Below, in pieces: positions 18,939 through 27,519 of a stretch of DNA of 64,000 nucleotides; within the stretch, counting starts at the first letter, position 1; every line of letters starts with the position of its first letter. The notes under the pieces are model-generated. The model saw only the letters and a list, made by a program, of their open reading frames with translations. It was not told where the DNA came from and ran no database searches. Source of the DNA: JBBRDU01 sp038230335 (GTDB lineage: Bacteria > Verrucomicrobiota > Verrucomicrobiia > Chthoniobacterales > UBA10450); the NCBI GenBank assembly GCA_038230335.1, contig JBBRNL010000001.1:124001-188000 (forward strand). Direction: 5' to 3'. A program made the position numbers and the translations under genes.

Positions 18939-19145
18939 TTAGCGCGCGAGCACGACGTCTTTTTTATTCCAAGTATGGATCTGATCGCAATGCGGGCAGT
19001 CGAACTTCTGGTCCTTCACCTTGGCATCAGCCCACAATTGTTCCTCAATTGTCTGACCGGTCGGGGTGAGTTTGGAGGTGGAAGGGCATCTCACTAAGAG
19101 GCGCTTGATAATGGGTCCGTTTGCTTTGGCTGGAGTTGCGATCAT
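18939..19145 (-). CDS. Small zinc-ribbon-like protein
   Basis: The 68-residue protein contains LVRCPSTSK and FDCPHCDQIHTW, a CPx/CPxC pattern consistent with a zinc ribbon that lacks the fourth classical Cys (His in the HTW region may serve). No specific family function is known to me. It lies 6 bp downstream of the IF-1 gene on the same strand, which suggests cotranscription. Confidence 0.6.
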   Translation of the reverse strand: MIATPAKANGPIIKRLLVRCPSTSKLTPTGQTIEEQLWADAKVKDQKFDCPHCDQIHTWNKKDVVLAR

Positions 19146-19151
19146 AAAAAT

Positions 19152-19373
19152 TTAACCGAGACGGTAGACGATGCGAGCTTTATCAACGTCGTATGGAGAC
19201 ATCTCCATTTTGACACGGTCACCAATGGTGAGGCGGATGAAGCGTTTTCGCATTTTGCCAGAGATATGGGCGAGGACCTGATGCTGGTTGGCGAGGGCGA
19301 CGCGAAACATCGTACCCGGCAAAACCGTCAGGATCGTTCCTTCGACCTCAATGGCTTTTTCTGAATTCATCAA
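19152..19373 (-). CDS. infA: Translation initiation factor IF-1
   Basis: The 73-residue OB-fold protein matches IF-1: EVEGTILTVLPGTMFRVAL, VLAHISGKMRKRFIRL and GDRVKMEMSPYD. IF-1 binds the 30S A site and helps IF-2 and IF-3 during initiation. The family N-terminal Met-Lys/Ala is replaced here by MMNSEKAIEVEG, with either Met usable. It sits between an RRM protein gene and a zinc-ribbon gene rather than in a ribosomal protein operon, so it could be a second infA copy. The window cannot show whether another exists. Confidence 0.92.
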   Translation of the reverse strand: MMNSEKAIEVEGTILTVLPGTMFRVALANQHQVLAHISGKMRKRFIRLTIGDRVKMEMSPYDVDKARIVYRLG

Positions 19374-19382
19374 TTATTAGGG

Positions 19383-19417
19383 CAGCGAGCCGGCGCCCCA
19401 GTGGAGCGCCGGCTGCT
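19383..19417 (-). terminator. Strong hairpin between RRM gene and infA
   Basis: A 9-bp perfect stem (agccggcgc / gcgccggct), extended by four more pairs across a one-base bulge, lies between the RRM gene end and the infA start. On the minus strand it is followed by a mixed, not T-rich, sequence. It would act as a weak terminator or partial attenuator that lowers infA transcription relative to the RRM gene (inference). Confidence 0.5.
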
Positions 19418-19425
19418 GAAATTAC

Positions 19426-19740
19426 CTACCGGCGATTATTGCCGCCAGCGAACTGGCGACCACCACCACCACCGCCAGAGCCGCCACGGGGGCGCTCTTC
19501 GCGGGCTTTCGCCTCGTTCACAGTCAAGGCACGGCCAGCGTGCTCTTTACCGTTCAGGGCTGTCATGGCGGCATTGCCTTCGGTTGCTCCCGCCATGGTG
19601 ACGAAAGCGAAGCCGCGGGATTGGCCGGTCATTTTGTCAGTGATAAGAGTCACCTCTTTGACCTGACCGTGTTGTTCGAACAAATCTTGCAGATCGTTCT
19701 CAGTTGTTTGGAAGGAAAGATTTCCTACGTACAGTTTCAT
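19426..19740 (-). CDS. RRM RNA-binding protein
   Basis: A single RNA recognition motif occupies residues 1-80, with RNP2 (LYVGNL) and RNP1 (RGFAFVTM). A short Gly/Arg-rich tail (GGSGGGGGGRQ) follows. Bacterial proteins with this layout, best known in cyanobacteria as Rbp proteins, are cold-induced and bind single-stranded RNA. The 104-residue length is typical. The gene has a long leader of about 200 bp with a palindrome (see 19861), which fits post-transcriptional control, though this is not shown. Confidence 0.9.
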   Translation of the reverse strand: MKLYVGNLSFQTTENDLQDLFEQHGQVKEVTLITDKMTGQSRGFAFVTMAGATEGNAAMTALNGKEHAGRALTVNEAKAREERPRGGSGGGGGGRQFAGGNNRR

Positions 19741-19860
19741 TGATTTGAGTTTGGAAAAACTGCCAGCTACAAAGCCGTTCCCGGGAATCGGGTTTCAAAT
19801 CACCACTGAGGAAATCTCAGCCGACGATCTACCAAGCAACGAACAGAACAGAACTAATCC

Positions 19861-19884
19861 AATAGGCGGCCATTGTCGCCTATT
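19861..19884. promoter_or_regulatory. Palindrome in leader of RRM gene
   Basis: An 8-bp perfect inverted repeat (aataggcg / cgcctatt) with an 8-base loop lies about 120 bp upstream of the RRM start, inside a 220-bp stretch with no gene. It may be part of a structured 5' leader, as in cold-shock mRNAs, or a protein-binding site. No other feature was seen in 19741-19963. Confidence 0.45.
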
Positions 19885-19963
19885 TCCGGCGAAACACAAC
19901 CTCGATTCACAGGGGGTCTCCCAGGAGGTCCCCGCCCCGAACCGGCTCCACACCCCGGTGTAA

Positions 19964-20419
19964 CTACCAGCTGATCGTGGCGTTACCACTCGGATCGACC
20001 ACGGTGTTGCGGCCGATCAGTTGCACAAAGATGAAATGTGCGTCGAAATCGCGGAGGACCCGGCCGTAAACGGTCATTTCGACGCCGGCCGAGGAATCGG
20101 TCGTGATCGATTTGAAAGCTGCCAGGTCTTTCCGGGCTACCATAACGCGCACATCGGAAAATCCTTTCCGGCCTTTCGGGTCGGGCTGCCAGATTGAGCC
20201 TTCGTACCAGTTCGGTTTGAGATGGTGGATATCCTTCCCTCGGAAAGTGAATTTAACAGCGGCCAGCTCGCTGATATGCCCTTCCAGGCTGGGAGCGAGT
20301 GTCCGCGCGTCATAGGTTTGCACTTTGCTCCACGCCTTGGCCTCAATCCGGGTTCCGGCCCGGGCGCTGAGGGCGAGAGCGAAAGCAAACAGGAGAGCAT
20401 ACAAAAGAATCTTCTTCAT
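19964..20419 (-). CDS. Secreted protein of unknown function
   Basis: From the ATG at 20419 the 151-residue protein begins with a clear signal peptide (KKILLYALLFAFALALSARAG). The mature part is beta-rich (VKFTFRGKDIHHLK, VEMTVYGRVLRDFDAHFIFV) and OB-fold-like; I do not recognise a family. The longer frame upstream of 20419 lacks coding character and overlaps the ccsA region on the other strand. It is divergent from ccsA with about 120 bp between the starts. Confidence 0.65.
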   Translation of the reverse strand: MKKILLYALLFAFALALSARAGTRIEAKAWSKVQTYDARTLAPSLEGHISELAAVKFTFRGKDIHHLKPNWYEGSIWQPDPKGRKGFSDVRVMVARKDLAAFKSITTDSSAGVEMTVYGRVLRDFDAHFIFVQLIGRNTVVDPSGNATISW

Positions 20420-20539
20420 AAGTTCGGCCAGCAGAATAGCAAAACCGACCGGGTCTGAGAAGCCTGCTGCAAAGCCGTCCTCCTCGAGATCCGAAGCAAT
20501 CTTGTGGCAGGTGGAAGGCCCGAGTAGGTTGTCTGTCTT

Positions 20540-22267
20540 GTGAAAAGATACCGGGTTTCTTGCGCTCTTGCTTTTATCCTGCTCGGCACCACCGCGTGGT
20601 CGCAGGAGCGATCGCCTGGCGCTAAGCCGGCTGCCGATACAAGCACGCTCGATTTTAAGCAATTCGGCCTCCTGGCCATTCAGGACGGCGGTCGCCGCAA
20701 ACCGATCGATACCTTTGCCGCGGAGACGCTGACCCGTGTGACGGGCCGCTCGTCTTATACGGACAAAGGCGGCCGGAAGTGGGAAGCACGCGATTTTGTC
20801 TTGTCGGCCTTACTGGAAACGCACGATTGGCGGAGCGAGCCGATGGTTCTCGTCTCATTCGGAAAATTGAAAGAGCAACTTGGGCTGGAGCGGACGCAAC
20901 GGCGATTTTCTTTCGCGCAATTAACGGCCCTGCCCGAGCTGAACCGCCTGGCCAACGAGGCCCACGCCTTGCGAAAAGCTGAGAAACCGCTCGAGCGCCT
21001 GCAACAGGAGGTCATGAGCGTGAGCGAACGGCTCGCCCTTTTTGCCCACGTCATGGATGGCAGTGCGTTCCTGATTGTCCCTGCCTCGACGAACGATACC
21101 GATCCCTGGGTGGTGCCGCCGGAATTTGCCAGGTATTACAAGGAAGCGCAGTTCGCTTCGGCCCAGAAGGAACTGCAAGCGGTCGCGACGGCCTACACGG
21201 AAGGCGACGGATTTCAATTCAGCAGCGCGTCACGTCGTTTGCGCGAGGCTTTAAGCGCCCTCAGCCCCGCCATTTACCCCTCCGAAAGGCAGTTACAGCT
21301 GGAGAACGGATACAATCATTTCCAAGGTTTCTATCGCGCCATCTGGTTCTACGGACTGGCCTTTCTCATTTTGCTGATCACGCATTTGCGTAATCAAGGC
21401 GGAATCTGGCGCAACACCGGCGTGGTCATGGCCATCATCGGCCTCATTCTGCAGGCTTCCGGAATCGTGTTGCGCTGCATGATTGCGGGCCGTCCGCCCG
21501 TGACGAACATGTATGAGTCGATCATCTGGGTTTCGTTTGCCGTCTCGTTTTTCGGGATGATTTTTTTCACGCGCTATCGCACGACGGTTTACCTGCTGGC
21601 GGCTCTGCCGGTGACGTTGCTGGCTCTCCTCCTCGTGCACCAGATGCCCATCGCCATGCCTTCCAGCATCGATCCGCTCGTGCCTGTCTTGCGCGATAAT
21701 TTTTGGCTAACCATTCATGTCCTAACCATCACTCTGAGCTACGCGGCGTTCGCGCTGGCCATGGGTTTTGGGCATATGCTGCTCTGGCGCTATGTGCGCA
21801 ACCCGACCGAGGCGCGGGCCGACGCTCCCATGCATTTTTGGTTGTATCGCGTGCTCCAGCTCGGAGTCCTTTTGCTCGCGGCCGGAACGATTCTGGGCGG
21901 CGTGTGGGCCAATTATTCGTGGGGCCGTTTCTGGGGATGGGATCCGAAGGAGACCTGGGCGCTCATCGCCTTGCTTTGTTACATCACCACTCTGCACGGC
22001 CGCCTCGCCGGATGGTGGACTCAATTTGGCCTGGTCGTAGCCAGTGTCGTTTGTTTCCTGGCCGTCCTAATGGCGTGGTACGGAGTCAATTTCGTGCTGG
22101 GTAAGGGATTGCACAGCTATGGCTTCGGTATCGGCGGTGAAACCTATGTCGCCACATTTGTCATTCTCGATCTGTTATTCGTTGGTTTCGCCATCGGGCG
22201 TTACCGCGTAAGTCGACGAAGCGCGCGCCTCACGCCTGAGGTCGAAAGCGGAACTGTGCCGGTCTAG
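20540..22267 (+). CDS. ccsA: Cytochrome c biogenesis protein CcsA/ResC
   Basis: CcsA is the haem-handling subunit of System II cytochrome c synthetase and works with ResB (9853). The protein is 575 residues with a GTG start. A signal-like helix and a soluble region of about 230 residues with KPIDTFA and a TDPWVVPP segment come first, then at least eight membrane helices. The signature tryptophan-rich haem-binding loop WGRFWGWDPKETW is near residue 460. Conserved histidines occur in the membrane domain (TIHVLTI, TLHGRL). The long N-terminal domain makes it like Planctomycetes/Verrucomicrobia versions. It is separated from resB by 8.6 kb, unlike the usual adjacent pair. Confidence 0.92.
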   Translation: MKRYRVSCALAFILLGTTAWSQERSPGAKPAADTSTLDFKQFGLLAIQDGGRRKPIDTFAAETLTRVTGRSSYTDKGGRKWEARDFVLSALLETHDWRSEPMVLVSFGKLKEQLGLERTQRRFSFAQLTALPELNRLANEAHALRKAEKPLERLQQEVMSVSERLALFAHVMDGSAFLIVPASTNDTDPWVVPPEFARYYKEAQFASAQKELQAVATAYTEGDGFQFSSASRRLREALSALSPAIYPSERQLQLENGYNHFQGFYRAIWFYGLAFLILLITHLRNQGGIWRNTGVVMAIIGLILQASGIVLRCMIAGRPPVTNMYESIIWVSFAVSFFGMIFFTRYRTTVYLLAALPVTLLALLLVHQMPIAMPSSIDPLVPVLRDNFWLTIHVLTITLSYAAFALAMGFGHMLLWRYVRNPTEARADAPMHFWLYRVLQLGVLLLAAGTILGGVWANYSWGRFWGWDPKETWALIALLCYITTLHGRLAGWWTQFGLVVASVVCFLAVLMAWYGVNFVLGKGLHSYGFGIGGETYVATFVILDLLFVGFAIGRYRVSRRSARLTPEVESGTVPV

Positions 22268-22285
22268 GCTGTTGTTCCTTGTAGC

Positions 22286-22310
22286 CGTCGCTTCGCCGAG
22301 TGAAGCGACG
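22286..22310. terminator. Hairpin between converging ccsA and gmhA
   Basis: A 9-bp perfect stem (cgtcgcttc / gaagcgacg) with a 7-base loop lies in the 55-bp spacer between two converging genes. The place suits a bidirectional terminator. A T-tract is missing on both strands, so it may be Rho-dependent or a repeat element. Confidence 0.5.
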
Positions 22311-22322
22311 ACCGGCGCCGAA

Positions 22323-22898
22323 TTATTTGGGAAGACGCGCTTCGCAGATTTCGCAAAGCACATGCAGTAGGAATTTATGCGCCTCTTGAATGCGCGCCGT
22401 CGACTCCGCTTGCACAATCAGTTCGATCTCTGCGAGCCCTTTGCTGGAACCACCATCGCGCCCGAGCAGCGCAATGGTCTTCAGTTTACGAGATTTCCCT
22501 TCTTCCAATGCGCACCGAATATTAGCCGATTTTCCGCTCGTCGAAATCACGATCAAAACGTCCCCGGCCTGGGCGAATGCGGTAATTTGCCGGGCAAAGA
22601 TGGCGTCGAATCCGTAGTCGTTGCCGGTGGCCGTGAGCAGGCTTCCGCCTTGCGACAAGTTCATGGCCGGGTAGGGCCGCCGGTCCGCCACAAAGCGACA
22701 GGCAAACTCGGTGCAGAAATCGGCCGCATCGGCCGCGCTGCCGCCGTTCCCGCAGACGAGCAGTTTATGGCCACTCGTTAGGCAACTTGCAATCACTTCT
22801 GCCGCCTGGCCGACGGCTGTTTCGAGATCGGCCACGGCCTCGATCACCCGATGGGCGTCGGCCATGGCGTGGCGAAGAATTTCAGATGAGTCGCGCAT
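22323..22898 (-). CDS. gmhA: SIS-domain phosphoheptose isomerase
   Basis: The 191-residue SIS protein matches GmhA, which converts sedoheptulose 7-phosphate to glycero-manno-heptose 7-phosphate, the first step of lipopolysaccharide inner-core heptose synthesis. Diagnostic segments are VCGNGGSAADA, LTATGNDYGF, VISTSGKSANI, GRDGG and TARIQEAHKF with the active-site His. DiaA-type SIS proteins are similar; the TARIQEAH end favours GmhA. The remaining heptose genes are not in the window. It lies directly downstream of tRNA-Val on the same strand. Confidence 0.87.
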   Translation of the reverse strand: MRDSSEILRHAMADAHRVIEAVADLETAVGQAAEVIASCLTSGHKLLVCGNGGSAADAADFCTEFACRFVADRRPYPAMNLSQGGSLLTATGNDYGFDAIFARQITAFAQAGDVLIVISTSGKSANIRCALEEGKSRKLKTIALLGRDGGSSKGLAEIELIVQAESTARIQEAHKFLLHVLCEICEARLPK

Positions 22899-22916
22899 GG
22901 CCGCGGTGGTGCAAAA

Positions 22917-22991
<75 letters not shown>

Positions 22992-23212
22992 ATTTGGGAT
23001 CAGGGCGGAATTATGCGATGCGCCCGCGGGATTAGCAAGTTGAGGGGTATGCGATAGGTCAGGGCGTTCCTTCTCGCGACTTACGGCGACGAGGATGGAC
23101 CGCGCTTCACGCTGGTGATCACCGATCGTCATTCGGGTGACGATAGCCCTGCTGGGCGAGATCTTCGCTCCGGCAGCTGCTGGGCTGGGGGAATCGTTCC
23201 GGCCCGCGTCGC

Positions 23213-23764
23213 TTAGGCAGCGAGCTTGACCGCGTCCTTGTGACCGAGAATTCGGACAGTCTCTTTCAGCTGCTCCACCTTGAGCGGCTTTTTCAGGACC
23301 GTGATCGGGCCTTTAGATAAGATGCGATCGAGCATCTCGCTGTCCGGATAGCCCGTAATTATAATAATGGGACACTCCGGCTGAGCCGTCTTGGCCAGGT
23401 CGTAGACTTCGTCAGCCGAGCCGTCCGGCAGTTTCAAGTCGAGAAAAATGAGATCGAACTTCTGTTTTTCGAGCGCGACGAGAGCTTCCTTCACCGTGCC
23501 CACCACCACGCGACTGAAGCCAATTTTTTTGAGGAAAAGTTTAAAAAGATTTTGCAAACTCTCGTCGTCATCCACCACGAGCACAGTGGGCTGGCCGGAT
23601 TTATCCTCTTTCAGAATATCCTTATCGAGCGAGGATTTTTTGATTCTCCAACGGCCGCCGATTTGGATTGCCGGAAGCTGTCCGCGTTGCACCAGATAAT
23701 AAACGGTGGGTAACGGGATCCGGAGGTATTTGGCCGTTTCCTTGACGGTCAGGAGGTTATGCAT
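23213..23764 (-). CDS. Excisionase-type HTH fused to response-regulator receiver
   Basis: Residues 1-50 form a MerR/excisionase-like helix-turn-helix (LTVKETAKYLRIPLPTVYYLVQRGQLPAIQIGGRWRI, read here as two adjoining parts). Residues 60-175 form a CheY-like receiver: acidic pocket VDDDES, phospho-acceptor Asp in FLDLKLPDG, Thr in IIITGYP and Lys in VLKKPL. The DNA-binding domain is therefore N-terminal to the receiver, the reverse of usual response regulators. No sensor kinase is adjacent; the kinase at 36976 is a distant candidate only. It probably regulates transcription on phosphorylation (inference). Confidence 0.85.
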   Translation of the reverse strand: MHNLLTVKETAKYLRIPLPTVYYLVQRGQLPAIQIGGRWRIKKSSLDKDILKEDKSGQPTVLVVDDDESLQNLFKLFLKKIGFSRVVVGTVKEALVALEKQKFDLIFLDLKLPDGSADEVYDLAKTAQPECPIIIITGYPDSEMLDRILSKGPITVLKKPLKVEQLKETVRILGHKDAVKLAA

Positions 23765-23964
23765 GGCTGATAGACATCAATAAAACAGCGGTGGGCAAGC
23801 AATTTCGCTGGAGCTAGCATTATAAATTTAATAATCGCTGTCAATCTGTTCTTCCAAGGCATCTCTGGACAATGGGTCATCGAACCCATCGGCCCGGCCT
23901 TCTGAGGCGTGGCCACTTCGAGGCTGGACAAGCGGAGGGGGGCGGTTGACTGTTCGAACTCCAA

Positions 23965-24588
23965 ATGAGCGCGTTATTCTTCAAACGCTTTTTGCAGAGG
24001 CCATTTCAGGTCGCCTCCATCATGCCCAGCTCGCGCGCCCTCGTCGAACGCGTTTCCGACAAGATTGATTTTGAGAAAGCGGCGGTCATCGCTGAATACG
24101 GTCCGGGCGAGGGCGTGCATACGCGCGAAATCGTGCGCCGCATGCGGCCTGATGCGCAGTTGATGATCTTTGAATTGGACGCGGCCTTCTCGCGCGATCT
24201 CGAGCGGCAGTTTTCGGACGACCCCCGCGTGCATGTCCTCAATCGCGACGCGGCTGCCTTGCCGGATGAATTGAAGAAGCGGGGGATCGCCCGGTGCGAT
24301 TACATTCTTTCCGGCATTCCCTTCAGCATTTTGAATATCGACAAGAAACGCGCGCTTCTGCAAAAGACGCATGACGTTCTGGCCGACGACGGCAGCTTCA
24401 TTATCTATCAGGTGACAAACGAACTAAAACAGCACGCCACCATTTTCGAGCACGCTGCCTCGGAGTACTGCCTGCAAAATATTCCTCCCATGTTCATTAC
24501 CGTCTTTCGCAAGGCGCAGCAGCGTAATGGGCATGCCCGCGCGGTCATCCCGCCATCCCGGGAAGTTTCCCGCAATTCCGTGCGATGA
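23965..24588 (+). CDS. SAM-dependent methyltransferase, PmtA/KsgA-like
   Basis: This class I methyltransferase of 207 residues has SAM motif I AEYGPGEGVHT, an acidic motif II (IFELDAAF), a motif III NRDAAALP and a motif IV-like SGIPFSIL. The pattern resembles phospholipid N-methyltransferases and relatives of rRNA adenine dimethylases; the IPF motif instead of NLPY argues against KsgA. Phosphatidylethanolamine methylation is a reasonable guess. Its stop overlaps the fumC start (ATGA), implying translational coupling, an odd pairing. Confidence 0.7.
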   Translation: MSALFFKRFLQRPFQVASIMPSSRALVERVSDKIDFEKAAVIAEYGPGEGVHTREIVRRMRPDAQLMIFELDAAFSRDLERQFSDDPRVHVLNRDAAALPDELKKRGIARCDYILSGIPFSILNIDKKRALLQKTHDVLADDGSFIIYQVTNELKQHATIFEHAASEYCLQNIPPMFITVFRKAQQRNGHARAVIPPSREVSRNSVR

Positions 24589-26003
24589 CCGGAGACGGCG
24601 CCCGGATCGAAAAAGATTCGATGGGGGAAATGTCCGTCCCCGCCGCCGCGCTCTATGGCGCGTCGACGCAACGCGCGGTCCTGAATTTCCCAGTCAGCGG
24701 TTATCGCTTTTCCCGGGCATTTATTCGCGCACTCGGGTTGATCAAATGGGCGGCGGCCCAAGCCAACCACGATCTCGGATTGCTCGATGCGTCGCGCAGC
24801 GCTTTGATCGTGCAGGCGGCCGAGGAAGTGGTGGAGGGCAAAGTCGATGAGCATTTTCCGCTCGATATTTTTCAAACCGGATCCGGCACGAGCACGAATA
24901 CGAACGCCAACGAAGTCATCGCGAATCGTTGTGCGCAACTGGCGGGGTCGACGGCCGGCCCGCGCGAATCGGTGCACCCGAACGATCACGTCAACATGGG
25001 CCAATCGAGCAACGATGTGATTCCATCGGCCCTTCACATCAGTGCGGCCGAGGAGCTGACGAATCGGCTGGTGCCGGCCCTGGATAAGTTGCACGGCGTG
25101 CTCGCGGCGAAGGCAAAAGAATTCTGGGACGTGATCAAAATCGGCCGGACCCATCTGATGGATGCGACGCCGGTGCGGCTCGGCCAGGAATTTTCCGGGT
25201 ACGCGCAACAGATTCACTATGCGAGGGAACGTGCGCAAAAAGCGATCGAAGTGCTGAAAGAACTGGCTTTGGGCGGCACCGCCGTCGGTACCGGGTTAAA
25301 CCGGCATCCTGATTTCCCCAAAAAGGTCATGCAGCACCTTAGGCACCGGACCGGAATCGCTTTTTTCGAAGCGGCGAATCATTTCGAAGCACAGGGCGCG
25401 AAAGACGCCGTGGTCGAGGCCAGCGGACAGCTGAAGACGATTGCGACCAGTCTGTTCAAGATCGCCAATGATCTGCGCTGGCTGGGGAGCGGCCCGCGCT
25501 GTGGTATCGGTGAGATTCAATTGCCGGCTACGCAGCCGGGCAGCTCGATCATGCCGGGCAAAGTGAACCCGGTCATGTGCGAATCAATCATGATGGTTTG
25601 TGCGCAGGTGTTTGGGAATGACAGCTGTATCACCTGGGCGGGCGCAAACGGTAACTTCGAACTGAACGTCATGATGCCGGTGATGGCGCACGATCTTCTC
25701 GAGTCCATCCGGCTGTTGTCCAACGTGGTCGAGGCGTTTTCTGAGAAATGCGTTACCGGAATTGCCGCGAACAAGGAGCGCTGCGCCGAGTTGGTTGAGT
25801 TGTCGATGGCAATGGTAACCAGTCTGGCCCCGAAGATCGGATACGATCGAGCCGCTGAGATCGCGAAGGAAAGCGCCCGGACAGGCAAAACGGTGCGTGA
25901 AATTTGTCTCGAAAAGAAAGTGCTGCCCGAAGCCGAACTGAAACGCGTGCTCGATCCCATCGGAATGACTGAGCCGGGCGGCGAAGGGTCAGCCGGCGGA
26001 TGA
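24585..26003 (+). CDS. fumC: Class II fumarate hydratase
   Basis: Fumarase C interconverts fumarate and malate in the TCA cycle as a cytosolic homotetramer without an iron-sulfur cluster. The 472 residues match the family. The conserved regions are visible: FQTGSGTSTNTNANEV, MGQSSNDVIPSA, GRTHLMDATP, GGTAVGTG and the signature GSSIMPGKVNP with the catalytic Ser region. The start overlaps the upstream methyltransferase stop, and its stop overlaps the next gene start (ATGA), so three genes are coupled. Aspartase is excluded mainly by the overall pattern; some uncertainty remains. Confidence 0.93.
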   Translation: MTGDGARIEKDSMGEMSVPAAALYGASTQRAVLNFPVSGYRFSRAFIRALGLIKWAAAQANHDLGLLDASRSALIVQAAEEVVEGKVDEHFPLDIFQTGSGTSTNTNANEVIANRCAQLAGSTAGPRESVHPNDHVNMGQSSNDVIPSALHISAAEELTNRLVPALDKLHGVLAAKAKEFWDVIKIGRTHLMDATPVRLGQEFSGYAQQIHYARERAQKAIEVLKELALGGTAVGTGLNRHPDFPKKVMQHLRHRTGIAFFEAANHFEAQGAKDAVVEASGQLKTIATSLFKIANDLRWLGSGPRCGIGEIQLPATQPGSSIMPGKVNPVMCESIMMVCAQVFGNDSCITWAGANGNFELNVMMPVMAHDLLESIRLLSNVVEAFSEKCVTGIAANKERCAELVELSMAMVTSLAPKIGYDRAAEIAKESARTGKTVREICLEKKVLPEAELKRVLDPIGMTEPGGEGSAGG

Positions 26004-26515
26004 ACGGCTCGTTGCGAAATTTCAATGTCCGCCTTGCCCTGATCGGATCTCTGGTCCTGACCGCAGCTTCCGTATGGGCGGCCGAAGATCGCCTGGATGT
26101 TTCCCTGATTATAGACAAGGCGGCGGCCGAGTCCGCCATGGGCGAGCCGGTCAAGGTTGCGGCGCCGCGCAATCTCGAGGGCGGAGATGGCTACTATTCG
26201 AAATGCAATTATTACAGCGCGACCTCGAACAAAGCTTTAATCCTGCGCTGTTATCAGGCGGCGGCCGGCTTTGATGCAAAAAAGGAGCTCGATTCGGTCA
26301 AGGCCAGCACGGGCACACCCAAATCAGTTTCGGGCCTCGGGGACAAAGCCCAAATCTACAACGGGCCGGAGAGCGGTCTGCCCGTCAACGTCGTGATGCT
26401 TTACGTGATCAAAAACAATTCGTTAGTCACGGTTGGAATGTCCGGCCTCGATGAAGAGACAGCCGTGGAAAAAACAAAACGGCTGGCGCAAAAAATTGTG
26501 ACGCAAATTCATTAA
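26000..26515 (+). CDS. Secreted protein of unknown function
   Basis: The 171-residue protein begins with a signal peptide (VRLALIGSLVLTAASVWAAED). The mature domain has LIIDKAAAESAMGEP, two Cys (KCNYYS, LRCYQAA) likely to form a disulfide, and a GLGDKAQIYN turn. This is like proteins of the DUF3558 or PknH-sensor-like fold, but I cannot assign a family. Its start overlaps the fumC stop by four bases. Confidence 0.6.
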   Translation: MNGSLRNFNVRLALIGSLVLTAASVWAAEDRLDVSLIIDKAAAESAMGEPVKVAAPRNLEGGDGYYSKCNYYSATSNKALILRCYQAAAGFDAKKELDSVKASTGTPKSVSGLGDKAQIYNGPESGLPVNVVMLYVIKNNSLVTVGMSGLDEETAVEKTKRLAQKIVTQIH

Positions 26516-26535
26516 GTCGCACGACCTTCCCGACC

Positions 26536-26913
26536 ATGGTTGCCAACGTTAACGGTCCCCAATTTTCCGGCGGCGCCAATATCGCAATCAAGTGTCCCGC
26601 GCACACCTACGATCAGACGGTCGCTTTTTATCGCGACACGCTCGGCCTGCCCCTGATCGAGGAGGAAACGGATGGCTGTATTTTTCAATTCGGACCGAAT
26701 CGGCTTTGGCTGGATAAAGTTCCAAATCTCAGTCATCCCGACATCTGGCTCGAGTTGGAGACGAACGACACGGAGGCGGCCGCTTCCTTCCTCAAGGTGA
26801 ATGGAGTTGCGCGCCGGGACGAAGTAGAACAGCTGCGCGAAGACTTCGACGGTTTTTTTGTGTCGGCACCGAACGGCGTGGTCCATTTGGTGATCGGACA
26901 CGAAGAAGCGTAG
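26536..26913 (+). CDS. VOC/glyoxalase-family protein
   Basis: The 125-residue protein fits one vicinal oxygen chelate module pair: IAIKCPAHTYDQTVAFYRDTLGLPL, followed by GCIFQFGPNRLWLD and a C-terminal GVVHLVIGHEE. Members include glyoxalase I, fosfomycin resistance and dioxygenase proteins. The substrate cannot be inferred; metal ligands His and Glu at the usual positions are partly visible. It follows the fumC group by 20 bp. Confidence 0.75.
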   Translation: MVANVNGPQFSGGANIAIKCPAHTYDQTVAFYRDTLGLPLIEEETDGCIFQFGPNRLWLDKVPNLSHPDIWLELETNDTEAAASFLKVNGVARRDEVEQLREDFDGFFVSAPNGVVHLVIGHEEA

Positions 26914-26942
26914 ACGCCGACGGCCCTGAAAGAATAAACAGA

Positions 26943-26956
26943 CGGGATTAATCCCG
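26943..26956. terminator. Palindrome between converging genes
   Basis: A 14-bp perfect palindrome (cgggattaatcccg) lies in the 49-bp gap between the VOC gene and the minus-strand GNAT gene, followed by gttcttct on the plus strand. It is a possible weak bidirectional terminator. Confidence 0.45.
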
Positions 26957-26962
26957 GTTCTT

Positions 26963-27451
26963 CTAAACGTGCCGTCCCATGATGGTGAGATCGCGTTCGA
27001 CCTCTTCCACCTTGGCCACGCGCGGCAACAATCCCCAGCGCGTAAAACCGAGCTGTAGAAATAAGCGCACGCTTGCCTCGTTGTGAGCGAAAATCAGTCC
27101 GACCAGCGCATTGATCTGGAGAGTGGGCGAACGACTGATCGCTTCTTCGAGCAAGCGGCGGGCAACGCCGCGCCGCCGGAACTCTTCATGCACATAAACG
27201 CTGAGTTCCGCGGTGCCGCGATAAGCGCAACGCGGTAAAAAACTCTTGAAGGTCAACCATCCGACGATCGGCCCATCCATTTGCAAAACCCAAAATGGAT
27301 ACTGATCAGGAGAATGTTCGCTCAGCCAATCCTTGCGGCTTTCCAGCGTGACCGGCTCCAATTGCGCGGTCGCCGTGCGCGTCGCGATGGCGGCGTTGTA
27401 GATGTCGACGATCGCTGGAAGATCAGCGGCGACGGCGTCGCGAATCCTCAT
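26963..27451 (-). CDS. GNAT acetyltransferase, phosphinothricin-type
   Basis: From the ATG at 27451 the 162-residue protein matches phosphinothricin/L-amino-acid N-acetyltransferases: MRIRDAVAADLPAIVDIYN, ELSVYVHEEFRRRGVARRL (acetyl-CoA motif A) and LIFAHNEASVRLFLQLGF. Such enzymes acetylate methionine sulfoximine or related amino acids. The longer in-frame extension up to 27661 runs into the next gene on the same strand and lacks family match, so the shorter start is used. Confidence 0.82.
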   Translation of the reverse strand: MRIRDAVAADLPAIVDIYNAAIATRTATAQLEPVTLESRKDWLSEHSPDQYPFWVLQMDGPIVGWLTFKSFLPRCAYRGTAELSVYVHEEFRRRGVARRLLEEAISRSPTLQINALVGLIFAHNEASVRLFLQLGFTRWGLLPRVAKVEEVERDLTIMGRHV

Positions 27452-27519
27452 GCCCGAAGAACCGGTGAAGACAACTCTTCGGCTATTTGATGTGACCGCT
27501 CCGCTTTCATGGACCACCG

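Noticed and set aside
24408..25238. Minus-strand frame opposite the methyltransferase and fumC genes
   Set aside because: It is antisense to strongly conserved coding sequence, has Arg/His-rich composition typical of shadow frames and no domain.
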